The notes below the pieces were generated by a model. The model made no database searches and was not told the DNA's origin. It worked only from the letters and a program-made list of their open reading frames with translations. The position numbers and the translations under genes are program-made. Positions 55,193-64,000 of a stretch of 64,000 nucleotides of DNA are shown here, piece by piece (positions within the stretch are counted from its first letter, which is position 1; every line of letters starts with the position of its first letter). The stretch lies in contig NZ_LRPE01000005.1 of NCBI RefSeq assembly GCF_001605885.1, positions 1 to 64,000 of the forward strand, read 5' to 3'. This DNA comes from Acinetobacter lactucae (lineage in GTDB: Bacteria; Pseudomonadota; Gammaproteobacteria; Pseudomonadales; Moraxellaceae).

Positions 55193-55684
55193 ATGGTTGC
55201 TCAGATTCGTATTGGACAAGGAATGGATGTACACGCCTTTGAAGAGGGGGACTTCGTTACATTGGCGGGTATTCAAATTCCACATACACATGGTTTGAAA
55301 GCACACTCTGACGGTGATGTTGTACTTCATGCGCTATGTGATGCTTTATTAGGTGCTTTAGCGCTTGGAGATATTGGACAACATTTTCCTGATACTGACC
55401 CAGAATACAAAGGTGCAGATAGCCGAGTATTGTTAAAGCATGTTTATCAATTGATCTTAGACCGTGGTTATCAGTTAAATAATGCCGATATTACTGTAGC
55501 TTGTGAGCGTCCAAAATTAGCTAAGCATAATCTACAAATGCGTCAAAGCATTGCTGATGTTCTAAATGTAGATATTAATCAAATTAGCATTAAAGCAACG
55601 ACAACCGAAAAACTTGGGTTTACCGGTCGTCAAGAAGGTATTTTGGCTACAGCGACTGTTTTAGTTTCTCATCACACTAAGTGA
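55193..55684 (+). CDS. ispF: 2-C-methyl-D-erythritol 2,4-cyclodiphosphate synthase
   Basis: The 163-residue protein starts MVAQIRIGQGMDVHAFEEGD, with zinc ligands Asp and His in MDVHAF and His in the AHSDGDVVLHALCDALLGAL region. The signature also includes DIGQHFPDTDPEYKGADS and KATTTEKLGFTGRQEGI. It cyclises CDP-ME-2P in the MEP isoprenoid pathway. ATG 55193 follows GGAAGG; a longer frame has no family support. Its 3' end overlaps the convergent phosphatase-like gene by 13 bases. Confidence 0.95.
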   Translation: MVAQIRIGQGMDVHAFEEGDFVTLAGIQIPHTHGLKAHSDGDVVLHALCDALLGALALGDIGQHFPDTDPEYKGADSRVLLKHVYQLILDRGYQLNNADITVACERPKLAKHNLQMRQSIADVLNVDINQISIKATTTEKLGFTGRQEGILATATVLVSHHTK

Positions 55685-56196
55685 TCAGCCTGCTGTAAAG
55701 ACTGCTGAAGTTCTAAAGTTGCCTTACGGCCTTGTAGCTGTAAGGTAATACTATGAATGAGTCCTGTCCAAGTTTCATTAGGCTCCCAAATTTCGTGTAG
55801 TAAATCTTGAGAAGTGGGCATATCCATATTCATATAAAACTGTCTGTAAACATACATTAGACAGCTTGAACGATCATTTTTGGAACAATGCACCCAAATA
55901 ATCTCGTTTTGAACTAAGTGATCAATCAGATCAAGCACGAGTAAACATTGTTCTGCTGATGGGGTTTCCCAATCAATTGGAATATGGATGTAATTTAAAC
56001 CAAGGTCTAAACAAATACGATCTTCATTCTCAATATGATTTGGAGCATTAGTTAAAGCAAGATTAATGACTGTGCTACAGCCATACTCTTTAATCAATTT
56101 TAGTTGTTCAACAGAAGGCTGTCCCGAACTAAATAAATGTTCATGAATAATCGAAAATGCGGGAATTTGAGATAATGATTGTTCAAGGGTTGTCAT
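55672..56196 (-). CDS. Protein tyrosine phosphatase-like protein with CxxNxR-type loop
   Basis: The 174-residue protein has a phosphatase-like fold: IIHEHLFSSGQPSVEQLKLI, GCSTVINLALTNAPN, LGLNYIHIPIDWETPSAEQ and the loop IWVHCSKNDRSSCLMYVYRQ. The Cys and Arg are separated by four residues, not the five of the classic HCX5R phosphatase loop. This variant occurs in a proteobacterial family of PTP-like proteins whose substrates are unknown to me. It overlaps ispF in convergent orientation. Confidence 0.75.
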   Translation of the reverse strand: MTTLEQSLSQIPAFSIIHEHLFSSGQPSVEQLKLIKEYGCSTVINLALTNAPNHIENEDRICLDLGLNYIHIPIDWETPSAEQCLLVLDLIDHLVQNEIIWVHCSKNDRSSCLMYVYRQFYMNMDMPTSQDLLHEIWEPNETWTGLIHSITLQLQGRKATLELQQSLQQADHLV

Positions 56197-56347
56197 GATC
56201 GCACTCTACAAGAGTAGGCTTAGCTTATTGTGTAGAATGTTATACACGATTCTAGAGAATAGTTGAAATACAGCCTGCTTATATATTCGACAACGTTATC
56301 AAAATTTTAAAAATAATTAACTGGAAAAGTACAAGTCTTTTAAAATA

Positions 56348-56379
56348 AAAAAACAGCATCATAAAGATGCTGTTTTTTT
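56348..56379. terminator. Intrinsic terminator after argF
   Basis: AAAAACAGCATC-ATAAA-GATGCTGTTTTTTT with A and T runs on both sides, 11 bases beyond the argF stop. Confidence 0.92.
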
Positions 56380-56389
56380 ATTTAAATAG

Positions 56390-57307
56390 TTAAGCTTTTA
56401 GATTTTCATTCAATAAAAATTCAACTAAAGCTTTTTGAGCATGAAGACGATTTTCTGCTTCATCCCATACGACTGCATTTTTATGATCGAGCATGGTTTC
56501 AGAAATTTCTTCACCACGATGAGCAGGTAAGCAATGCATGAATAAACAGTCAGGGTGACCAAGGCTCATTAATTTTTCGTTAACCTGAAAATTAGCAAAG
56601 GCCTTTTCACGAAGTTTTTGCTCTTCTTCTTGGCCCATGCTTGCCCATACATCTGTCACAATAAGATCAGCATTTACTGCTGCATCTTCCGCATTATCAA
56701 AAAGCTCAACACAATGACCAAACTCTGCTAAAAATTCAGGTTTAGGTTCATATCCTTTTGGCGATGCAATTTTGAGTTTGAAACCCATCATGTGTGCAGC
56801 TTCAATATATGAATTACACATATTATTACCATCACCAATCCAAGCAACGGTTTTGCCTTCAATGCTGCCGCGGTGTTCAATATAAGTTTGTAAGTCAGCA
56901 AGTAACTGGCATGGATGATGATCATCAGTTAAGCCGTTAATTACAGGAACTTTTGAATAAGATGCAAAGCGTTCAACAATGTCATGACCAAAAGTACGAA
57001 TCATCACAATATCAAGCATACTTGAAATTACACGTGCTGAGTCTTCAATTGGTTCACCACGGCCTAATTGTGTGTCACGAGGCGATAAAAAAATCGCACT
57101 ACCGCCAAATTGGTTAATACCTGCTTCAAAAGAGATACGTGTACGCGTACTTGATTTCTCAAAAATCATTCCCAATACTTTACCGACAAAAGGCTGGTAG
57201 ACCTTATTGTCATGTTGCATTTTTTTAAGTTCGCTTGCGCGTTCTAAAATGCGATTAAGTTCTAGAGTGGATAGATCACGTAAAGTCAGGAAATGTCTTA
57301 GAGCCAT
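56390..57307 (-). CDS. argF: Ornithine carbamoyltransferase, anabolic
   Basis: The 305-residue protein has the carbamoyl phosphate loop [58 protein letters not shown] and [11 protein letters not shown], all signatures of the family. It makes citrulline from ornithine and carbamoyl phosphate in arginine synthesis. It is a single-gene unit. The 112-base gap to the upstream TetR gene holds its promoter. Confidence 0.96.
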   Translation of the reverse strand: MALRHFLTLRDLSTLELNRILERASELKKMQHDNKVYQPFVGKVLGMIFEKSSTRTRISFEAGINQFGGSAIFLSPRDTQLGRGEPIEDSARVISSMLDIVMIRTFGHDIVERFASYSKVPVINGLTDDHHPCQLLADLQTYIEHRGSIEGKTVAWIGDGNNMCNSYIEAAHMMGFKLKIASPKGYEPKPEFLAEFGHCVELFDNAEDAAVNADLIVTDVWASMGQEEEQKLREKAFANFQVNEKLMSLGHPDCLFMHCLPAHRGEEISETMLDHKNAVVWDEAENRLHAQKALVEFLLNENLKA

Positions 57308-57419
57308 GTAGCTACTCCATAATAATTGTTTTGAAATACAACAATTATCTGTTGTTGGCTGGGTGGATGTGGGAAAAAAGAAGTCTACTATACTATAAGC
57401 ATTTTAAAATGCAAAAGAA

Positions 57420-58073
57420 TTAGACTTTATGATGGCCTTTTAAGAAAATATCTACACAATATTCAATATAATCAAAAGCTTCTTTCTCATCTGGCAGAGC
57501 GGGCATGCCCATAATCATACGCCATTCAATATCACGTAAAATTCCAAAGTACATCAGTGAAGAGTAATACGGAGAAGTGCATGTAATTTCGCCTGATTTA
57601 TCTGCAAACTCTAATGCTTGAGTAAGTGTGTTTTGTAAGTTATGCACCCATTTGTCATATAAGTATTGTATGAGGACAGTATTACACTCGGTTTGTTCGA
57701 TAATCAGTCTTAAAAACGCGACATGTTCAGGTTGAATAATATGAACATAGACACGATTGAGTGTTTGAATTAGATATTCTCTTAAAGTGCTTTTCTCTGG
57801 TTGAAATGGAATACAAATATCTTTAAAAAACATTTCACGTTTATAGTCACAAATAGCAGTAAAAAGTCCTTCTTTATTACCAAAATATTTATAAATAGAA
57901 GCCTTTGAGCCGCCTGCATGATTAACTATGTCATCGAGAGATACAGCATCATATCCTTTCTCTAGAAACAGCTCGGTCGCGCTTAACAATAGAGCTAAAC
58001 GACGTTCAATACCGCGGCGTGTTTGAGGTTTTTCACATGCAAGATGATGTGAATCCAGGACTGAATCATGCAT
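57420..58073 (-). CDS. TetR-family transcriptional regulator
   Basis: The 217-residue protein has the TetR helix-turn-helix (GIERRLALLLSATELFLEKG, VSLDDIVNHAGGSKASIYKYFGNKEGLF) and a C-terminal ligand domain of the TetR_C type. ATG 58073 is preferred; a TTG six codons upstream extends the frame but has no ribosome binding site. The target is unknown. It is transcribed in the same direction as argF, and the upstream 246 bases hold no other gene. Confidence 0.9.
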   Translation of the reverse strand: MHDSVLDSHHLACEKPQTRRGIERRLALLLSATELFLEKGYDAVSLDDIVNHAGGSKASIYKYFGNKEGLFTAICDYKREMFFKDICIPFQPEKSTLREYLIQTLNRVYVHIIQPEHVAFLRLIIEQTECNTVLIQYLYDKWVHNLQNTLTQALEFADKSGEITCTSPYYSSLMYFGILRDIEWRMIMGMPALPDEKEAFDYIEYCVDIFLKGHHKV

Positions 58074-58337
58074 AAAATTTAATAACAACAACTGACTTTG
58101 CTTATTTAGTATAGCAAAACTATCTTTAAAGATGACTATTGCTATTTTCTTAGATCATCTGCTGAACAGTAAGTGATTAATTAAAGAAATAAACTAATAG
58201 AAAATATGAGCTTAGAGTAGGTTGTAGAAGGTTGTAATGATGTAACCTTATGTTTATTTAGAGTTTAATGGAAAATTGCTAATAAAAATAAAGCGGCTAA
58301 GAATGACTTAACCGCTCTGAATTTAACTCATAAACTT

Positions 58338-59831
58338 TTAGGCTTCGGTTTGAGTAACTTTATGCTCATCTTCTTCATCATCATCTGCAGAGTCCATTCC
58401 AAGTTCTTTTAACTTTCGAGTTAAGGTATTACGGCCCCAACCCAACAGTTCTGCTGCGTGACGTTTGCGTCCGCGTGTTTGTTGTAATGCAGCATTAATC
58501 AACGTGCGTTCAAACATTGGTGTGGCAATATCCAAAATTTTCATTTCACCATTCTTAAGTTTTTGAATGGCCCATTGATTCAATAATTCATCCCAATGAT
58601 GTAGAGAAATACGTTCAAATGAAGGAGCCGGTTGTCCAGCGTCACTATTCTTTTGCAATGGAACTTGTTTGAGCTCTGAAGGCAGATCTTCTGGATAAAC
58701 CTCGCGACCAGTGATCATCACAGTTAACCAACGGCACGTATTCTCAAGTTGTCGAACGTTGCCAGGCCATGGTAACTGTTGCATATAGTCCGTGGTTTCA
58801 GTACGTAAGATTTTTGGACTTACACCAAGTTCTTTACCTGCACGCGCAAGAAAATGCTGAGCAAGCATTGGAATATCTTCACTTCGGTGAGCAAGCTTAG
58901 GAATGTGAATACGAATCACATTCAAGCGGTGATATAAGTCTTCACGGAAGCGACCTTCATTGACCAGCTTTTCTAAATCCTGATGCGTAGCCGCCACAAT
59001 TCGAACGTCTACTTTAACTGGGATGTGCCCACCCACACGATAGAACTCACCGTCAGCGAGTACACGTAGCAGTCGAGTTTGTGTTTCAAATGGCATGTCA
59101 CCAATTTCATCAAGGAATAATGTTCCACCATTTGCTTGTTCAAAGCGGCCTTGATGTTGAGTGTTTGCACCTGTAAAAGCGCCTTTTTCATGACCAAATA
59201 ACTCGGTTTCAATCAAGTCTTTTGGTATGGCAGCCATATTTAAAGCAATAAAAGGCTTAGCACGGCGTGGGGAGTGCTTGTGTAAAGCATGAGCAACTAG
59301 TTCTTTGCCTGTACCCGATTCACCATTAATTAAAACGGTAATATGAGATTGAGATAAACGACCAATAGCACGGAAAACCTCCTGCATTGCTGGAGATTCA
59401 CCAATAATTTCTGTTGATTGAAGTGGTGAAGCTGTTTTTGTAGCTTCTTGCTGTTGCAGTTTATTAATATGCAGAATTGCACGGTTAACTAAAGCTAAAG
59501 CTTCATCAATATCAAACGGTTTTGGTAAATACTCAAATGCACCTGTTTGATAGCTTGATACGGCTGACTCTAAGTCAGAATGTGCTGTCATAATAATGAC
59601 AGGTAAATCTGGGTGAGTGTTTTTGACTTTAGATAAAAAAGTTAAACCATCAATACCAGGCATTCGGATGTCAGTTAAGATGACATCGGGAGCATCATGA
59701 TGTAAGCGTTCAAGCGCAGTTTGAGCTTCTTCAAAATTGGTAACATCAAAACCTTCCTCTTTAAAGGTCTTTTCCAATACCCATCGCATGGCGCGATCAT
59801 CATCAATAACCCATATTTTATTTCGCGACAC
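58338..59831 (-). CDS. ntrC: Nitrogen regulator NtrC (NR(I))
   Basis: The 497-residue protein has a receiver domain ([37 protein letters not shown]), a sigma-54 AAA+ domain ([49 protein letters not shown]) and a Fis-type helix-turn-helix end ([20 protein letters not shown]). The GTG at 59831 is chosen, preceded by GGGAG; it overlaps ntrB by 14 bases. It activates sigma-54 promoters under nitrogen limitation and probably the nirB promoter at 28116. Confidence 0.95.
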   Translation of the reverse strand: MSRNKIWVIDDDRAMRWVLEKTFKEEGFDVTNFEEAQTALERLHHDAPDVILTDIRMPGIDGLTFLSKVKNTHPDLPVIIMTAHSDLESAVSSYQTGAFEYLPKPFDIDEALALVNRAILHINKLQQQEATKTASPLQSTEIIGESPAMQEVFRAIGRLSQSHITVLINGESGTGKELVAHALHKHSPRRAKPFIALNMAAIPKDLIETELFGHEKGAFTGANTQHQGRFEQANGGTLFLDEIGDMPFETQTRLLRVLADGEFYRVGGHIPVKVDVRIVAATHQDLEKLVNEGRFREDLYHRLNVIRIHIPKLAHRSEDIPMLAQHFLARAGKELGVSPKILRTETTDYMQQLPWPGNVRQLENTCRWLTVMITGREVYPEDLPSELKQVPLQKNSDAGQPAPSFERISLHHWDELLNQWAIQKLKNGEMKILDIATPMFERTLINAALQQTRGRKRHAAELLGWGRNTLTRKLKELGMDSADDDEEDEHKVTQTEA

Positions 59832-60927
59832 GGTCTGACTCCCAAGGTAAATATAAGCTAAAAATTGTTTTTCCAGGAACAGATTGGCATTCAATCATTC
59901 CGTTATGTTGATGCATAATATTCTGTGCAATACTCAGGCCAAGCCCAGTACCTTTTGCTCGTCCAGTCACCAAAGGGTAAAACACAGACTCTAAAATACT
60001 TTCTGGAATGCCTGGTCCATTGTCCTCTATGTCGACCCGTACAGTAGATCGATTCAGTACACCATTAATCGTGACAAGACGTTGTATGCGTGTACGTAGA
60101 ATTAGTACTGGTTCATGATCTATAAAGAATGTTTTGTTTTCTGTTATAGCTTGAATTGCATTTACACTAATGTTGAGCATGACTTGGATTAATTGATCAC
60201 GATCAGCATTAACATCGGGTAAAGACAAATCATAATCCCGTATAATTTTAATTTTTTTCTTTGTCTGGTTGGCGATAAGTGAACGCACTCGTTCCAAAGG
60301 TTCGTGTACATTAACATTCTCATAACTTGGGAGTTGTCTAGAACCCAACATGGTATCTGCCAAGTTTGTTAAGCGATCTACTTCATTAATGATGACATCT
60401 GTAAATTCGGCATAACTTTTATCGTTTAAACTGCGAGCTAGTAATTGGGTCGCACCGCGAATACCTGCAAGTGGATTCTTAATTTCATGTGCAACGCCGC
60501 GTACAAGTTGCCTTGCTACCTGATGCTGTTGTACGAGATTTTCTTCTTTAGAAATCTTTAACATACGATCAATCGGGTTAAGCTCAATTAATAGTAATGG
60601 GTGATAACTTTTACCAGCATTTAATTGAGAAACTGTATAATCGACATGGAGATCTTTAAAGTTGACATTAATAATAGCTTCTCTTCGAGTGTAAGGTTGA
60701 CCAGTTTTTATGGTGTTTAATAAAGCTTCATGAGTATTAAAAGTATCGTCAGGCGCATGAAGTAGGTTTAAAACGGGCTGTCCTGAAGCTCGAAGCAAAC
60801 TAATATCAAATAGAGCTTCGCAGGCAGAATTTAAATAAAAAATATTCAAGTTACTATCGATCAATAAAATCGCAGTAGTTAGATTGTCTACCAATAGGCG
60901 ATAGTCGATAGGGTTGTGTTGATCCAT
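59818..60927 (-). CDS. ntrB: Nitrogen sensor histidine kinase NtrB (NR(II))
   Basis: The 369-residue cytoplasmic kinase has a PAS domain (LVDNLTTAILLIDSNLNIFYL), the phosphoacceptor region VRGVAHEIKNPLAGIRGATQ, and an ATPase domain with NISVNAIQAI, DIEDNGPGIPE and GRAKGTGLGLSIAQ. It phosphorylates and dephosphorylates NtrC with PII input. glnA is not upstream, unlike in enterics; the 342-base upstream region carries possible NtrC sites. Confidence 0.95.
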   Translation of the reverse strand: MDQHNPIDYRLLVDNLTTAILLIDSNLNIFYLNSACEALFDISLLRASGQPVLNLLHAPDDTFNTHEALLNTIKTGQPYTRREAIINVNFKDLHVDYTVSQLNAGKSYHPLLLIELNPIDRMLKISKEENLVQQHQVARQLVRGVAHEIKNPLAGIRGATQLLARSLNDKSYAEFTDVIINEVDRLTNLADTMLGSRQLPSYENVNVHEPLERVRSLIANQTKKKIKIIRDYDLSLPDVNADRDQLIQVMLNISVNAIQAITENKTFFIDHEPVLILRTRIQRLVTINGVLNRSTVRVDIEDNGPGIPESILESVFYPLVTGRAKGTGLGLSIAQNIMHQHNGMIECQSVPGKTIFSLYLPWESDRVAK

Positions 60928-61269
60928 TAGCGAATCGTTCCTGTCTTAAAATAGCGCAATGGCATCTTCATTGATTATCGGATTTTCACCGTTATAGAAC
61001 ATGAACGATGCAAAATATACGCCAACTTTGTTTATGGGTTATTTTAAAGTTTTAAAGTATTTAAAAACGCGCTGAAATCGGTCTTTATATCGGTTGATCA
61101 AAACTGATGGCTTGAATATAGATAATAACATGATCCAACTTGGTGCAAAGGTGAGTTTTGGTGCAAATGTTGGTCGTATTTTGGTGCATTACACAAAGAG
61201 TAGGCTTTCCACCTATGCTTGAAGCAAGAAAAGACATACAATACGCGCATTCAAGTGGAGCGCAGATTC
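60928..61269. promoter_or_regulatory. Divergent ntrB/rimO region with TTGGTGCA repeats
   Basis: About 340 bases. Three copies of TTGGTGCA occur at 61140, 61158 and 61181, all in the same orientation. The first extends to TGATCCAACTTGGTGCA (61131-61147), close to the palindromic NtrC consensus. The rest shows no clear element. They could autoregulate ntrBC. Confidence 0.5.
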
Positions 61270-62613
61270 ATGAAGACCCCCAAAGTCGGTTTTGTTTCTT
61301 TAGGTTGTCCTAAGGCATTGGTAGATTCTGAACGAATTTTAACTCAGTTAAAGACTGAAGGTTATCAAGTTGCATCAGATTATGATGGTGCTGATTTAGT
61401 TGTTGTTAATACCTGTGGTTTTATCGAATCTGCGGTACAAGAGTCGCTAGATGCAATTGGCGAGGCCATGAGTGAAAATGGTCGAGTAATCGTTACTGGA
61501 TGCTTAGGTAAAGACGAAGACAAAATTCGTCAAATGCATCCAAATGTTTTAAAGGTTACTGGTGCAGCAGCTTATCAAGATGTAATGGAAGCTGTACATG
61601 AATATGTGCCAGCACCACCTAAACACAACCCGTTTGTTGATTTGGTTCCTGAACAAGGAATTCGCTTAACACCAAAACATTATGCCTATTTAAAAATATC
61701 TGAAGGATGTAACCATCGTTGTACCTTCTGTATTATCCCAAGTATGCGTGGTGATCTTGTTTCTCGTCCAGTCGGAAGTGTGCTGGAAGAAGCAGCTGCG
61801 CTTAAAAGAGCGGGCGTTAAAGAAATCTTAGTTATTTCTCAAGATACATCAGCTTATGGTGTAGATACCAAATACAAACTTGATTTCTGGAATGGCCAGC
61901 CTGTTAAAACAAAATTCTTTGATATGTGTGAAGCACTAGGCCAACTTGGCATCTGGGTGCGCTTACATTATGTTTATCCATACCCACATGTTGATGCAGT
62001 TATTGATTTAATGGCACAAGGTAAAATTCTGCCATATCTTGATATTCCATTCCAACATGCAAGCCCGCGTATTCTTAAGTTAATGAAGCGTCCGGCTCAC
62101 AGTGAAAATACACTCGAAAAGATTAAATTGTGGCGTGAAAAATGCCCGGATCTTGTGATTCGTTCTACATTTGTAGTGGGTTTCCCAGGCGAAACTGAAG
62201 AAGATTTTCAAATATTGCTCGATTGGTTAGTTGAAGCTGAACTTGATCGTGTTGGCTGCTTTACCTACTCACCAGTAGAAGGCGCTACGGCAAATGATTT
62301 ACCCGATCATGTGCCTGAAGAAATTAAGCAAGAGCGTTACGAGCGCTTTATGCAAGTGCAGCAACAAATTTCTGCTGCTAAGTTGCAAAAACGTATTGGT
62401 CAAACGATGACTGTATTAGTCGATAGTTTGGAAGATGAATATCCTGTTGCTGTTGCACGATCTTATGCGGATGCTCCGGAAATTGACGGTAATGTCTTTG
62501 TAGAAGATATCGATAAGAGCACAATTCAACCAGGCGATATGTTGGAAGTCGAAATCACCGATGCGGATGAATACGACTTATTTGCAAAGTTAATTAAAAT
62601 TAAGTCGGTCTAA
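61270..62613 (+). CDS. rimO: Ribosomal protein S12 methylthiotransferase
   Basis: The 447-residue protein starts [20 protein letters not shown]. It has the N-terminal MTTase domain cysteines ([23 protein letters not shown]), a radical SAM motif [17 protein letters not shown] and a TRAM domain at the end. It methylthiolates Asp of ribosomal protein S12. ATG 61270 is preferred (GGAG about 9 bases upstream); a longer frame from 61219 has no family support. Confidence 0.95.
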   Translation: MKTPKVGFVSLGCPKALVDSERILTQLKTEGYQVASDYDGADLVVVNTCGFIESAVQESLDAIGEAMSENGRVIVTGCLGKDEDKIRQMHPNVLKVTGAAAYQDVMEAVHEYVPAPPKHNPFVDLVPEQGIRLTPKHYAYLKISEGCNHRCTFCIIPSMRGDLVSRPVGSVLEEAAALKRAGVKEILVISQDTSAYGVDTKYKLDFWNGQPVKTKFFDMCEALGQLGIWVRLHYVYPYPHVDAVIDLMAQGKILPYLDIPFQHASPRILKLMKRPAHSENTLEKIKLWREKCPDLVIRSTFVVGFPGETEEDFQILLDWLVEAELDRVGCFTYSPVEGATANDLPDHVPEEIKQERYERFMQVQQQISAAKLQKRIGQTMTVLVDSLEDEYPVAVARSYADAPEIDGNVFVEDIDKSTIQPGDMLEVEITDADEYDLFAKLIKIKSV

Positions 62614-62663
62614 TCGATAACGATTCAAAAAGCATTCAGTTTAAGAGGTTTTGGAGCAAACTC

Positions 62664-63392
62664 ATGGCGGAAACAATTAGCCCCCGTTATTCACGCATTT
62701 TATTGAAACTATCTGGTGAGGCACTGTCAGGTAATAAAGATATGGGTATTGATGCCCAAGTTCTTGATCAAATGTCCCTTTCAATTGCTCACTTAGTTGG
62801 CTTAGGTGTGCAAGTGGGTATCGTTGTTGGTGGCGGTAACTTGTATCGTGGTAGTCAGTTGCAAAAAGATGGCTTGGTTGGTCGTGTAACTGGCGATCAA
62901 ATGGGGATGCTTGCAACTGTAATGAATGGCTTGGCTATGCGTGATGCATTAGTTCGCCGTAATATCAGAACTCGCCTGATGTCAGCATTACCAATTGGTA
63001 CAGTTGTAGAGTCTTATTCAAGTCGTGATGCTATTCGTCACTTGAGCCAAGGTGAAGTTTGTGTTTTTGTCGCTGGCACAGGAAATCCATTCTTTACAAC
63101 AGATACGGCAGCATGCTTACGGGGAATTGAAATTGAAGCCAATTTAATTCTAAAAGCGACTAAAGTAGATGGCGTATATAATAAAGACCCAAGTAAATAC
63201 GAAGACGCAGTTAAATACGATCATTTAACCTTTGATCAAGTGTTAGACGAAAAACTTGGTGTTATGGATTTGACTGCTATTTGTTTATGTCGTGACCATA
63301 ATGTGCCACTACAAGTTTTTGATATGAATAAATCAGGTGCGCTATTGTCAGTAGTAATGGGTGAAAAAGAAGGTACACGCGTTACTAAATAA
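62664..63392 (+). CDS. pyrH: Uridylate kinase
   Basis: The 242-residue protein is typical Pyr[72 protein letters not shown] and [11 protein letters not shown]. It phosphorylates UMP to UDP. It precedes frr, a highly conserved order. Confidence 0.97.
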   Translation: MAETISPRYSRILLKLSGEALSGNKDMGIDAQVLDQMSLSIAHLVGLGVQVGIVVGGGNLYRGSQLQKDGLVGRVTGDQMGMLATVMNGLAMRDALVRRNIRTRLMSALPIGTVVESYSSRDAIRHLSQGEVCVFVAGTGNPFFTTDTAACLRGIEIEANLILKATKVDGVYNKDPSKYEDAVKYDHLTFDQVLDEKLGVMDLTAICLCRDHNVPLQVFDMNKSGALLSVVMGEKEGTRVTK

Positions 63393-63477
63393 TGTACGTG
63401 TTGTTGAAAGCTCTTTATACTAGCGCTAAATTAAATTTGTTAAATACATTCTTGAATAAATAAGTAAGGTAGATCAT

Positions 63478-64000
63478 ATGATTAACGATCTGAAAAAAGA
63501 CAGCGAACAGCGTATGTTAAAAACTCTTGATTCTTTGGAACAAGGGTTTGCTAAAGTTCGTACCGGCCGTGCGCACCCATCAATTTTAAATGGTGTGATG
63601 GTTCCTTACTACGGTTCTGATGTGCCTTTAAACCAAGTAGCAAACGTAGGTATTGAAGACTCTCGTACACTTCTTGTTCAACCATTTGAACGTACAATGG
63701 TATCTGCTATTGATAAGGCAATCCGTGAAAGTGATCTTGGTTTAAACCCGATTACAGCAGATGCGATTCGTGTACCTTTACCAGCATTAACTGAAGAAAC
63801 ACGTCGTGATATGCAAAAAGTTGCACGTAGTGAAGCTGAAAATGCAAAAGTTGCGATTCGTAATATTCGTCGTGATGTTTTAGGTGATATTAAAGCATTA
63901 TTAAAAGAGAAAGAAATTTCTGAAGATGATGAGCGCCGTGCAGGTGAAGATATCCAGAAAATCACTGATAAATATGTTGCAGAAGTAGACAAGCGTCTTG
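63478..64000 (+). CDS. frr: Ribosome recycling factor (3' end outside window)
   Basis: About 174 of the expected 185 residues are visible, from [20 protein letters not shown] through [20 protein letters not shown] and [16 protein letters not shown] to the window edge. RRF splits post-termination ribosomes with EF-G. It lies 85 bases after pyrH. A frame on the opposite strand over this gene is a shadow. Confidence 0.96.
   Translation, partial: MINDLKKDSEQRMLKTLDSLEQGFAKVRTGRAHPSILNGVMVPYYGSDVPLNQVANVGIEDSRTLLVQPFERTMVSAIDKAIRESDLGLNPITADAIRVPLPALTEETRRDMQKVARSEAENAKVAIRNIRRDVLGDIKALLKEKEISEDDERRAGEDIQKITDKYVAEVDKRL

Noticed and set aside
1..64000. CRISPR arrays, tRNA or rRNA genes, prophage, integrases
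   Set aside because: No regularly spaced repeats, cloverleaf or rRNA sequence, phage structural genes or recombinases were seen.

Overview
This 64 kb window is a low-GC gammaproteobacterial chromosome segment. It is almost certainly Acinetobacter, probably the A. calcoaceticus-baumannii complex. That is inferred from the AT-rich intergenic DNA, an orphan umuC with a site resembling the UmuDAb box, a short BLUF photoreceptor, the aroQ-accB-accC order, a nasST-nirB-nasA-moa assimilation block and a Csu-like archaic pilus. I have no species-level proof.

Layout. (a) 1-2639: the end of an archaic chaperone-usher pilus operon (partial usher, then a two-domain spore-coat-U tip protein). (b) 3164-8889: housekeeping genes (MFS transporter, secreted protein, accC, accB, aroQ) and an orphan umuC. 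(c) 8890-26183: an iron island between umuC and nasS. Its core, 11533-20783, is a tight minus-strand operon collinear with staphyloferrin B sbnA-B-C-D-E-F-G. SbnE and SbnF are fused into one 1175-residue protein and the decarboxylase gene sbnH is missing. A TonB receptor with its own Fur-type promoter lies downstream. Next to this is debris of a second, hydroxamate-type siderophore locus: a truncated fhuF, an RraA-like gene, an AlcB/IucB-like acyltransferase, a second TonB receptor and a decayed receptor 3' end. The debris sits between two near-identical copies of the nasS 3' end.

(d) 26184-42761: nitrate and nitrite assimilation with molybdenum cofactor synthesis. It comprises nasS and nasT (minus strand), nirB, a NirD::FAD-reductase fusion, nasA, a MobA-like gene, a second molybdoenzyme, moaA, moaD, moaE, moaCB and moeA. 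The nirB leader carries a sigma-54 promoter, a two-hairpin ANTAR-type element and an intrinsic terminator, so NasT antitermination under nitrogen control is the likely mode. (e) 42969-64000: mostly conserved genes: regulators, a DMT transporter, tusBCDE, a GalE-like protein with an altered active site, fumC, a BLUF protein, a tandem glycine riboswitch before a DadA-type dehydrogenase, ispF, argF, ntrBC, rimO, pyrH and the start of frr.

The most interesting system is the sbn-like siderophore operon. It can make L-2,3-diaminopropionate and citrate and has three NIS synthetase domains plus an exporter, but no decarboxylase. This predicts a carboxylated relative of staphyloferrin B or a new NIS siderophore. 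Starts were moved from the longest reading frame wherever a ribosome binding site or signal peptide favoured another codon; these cases are noted.
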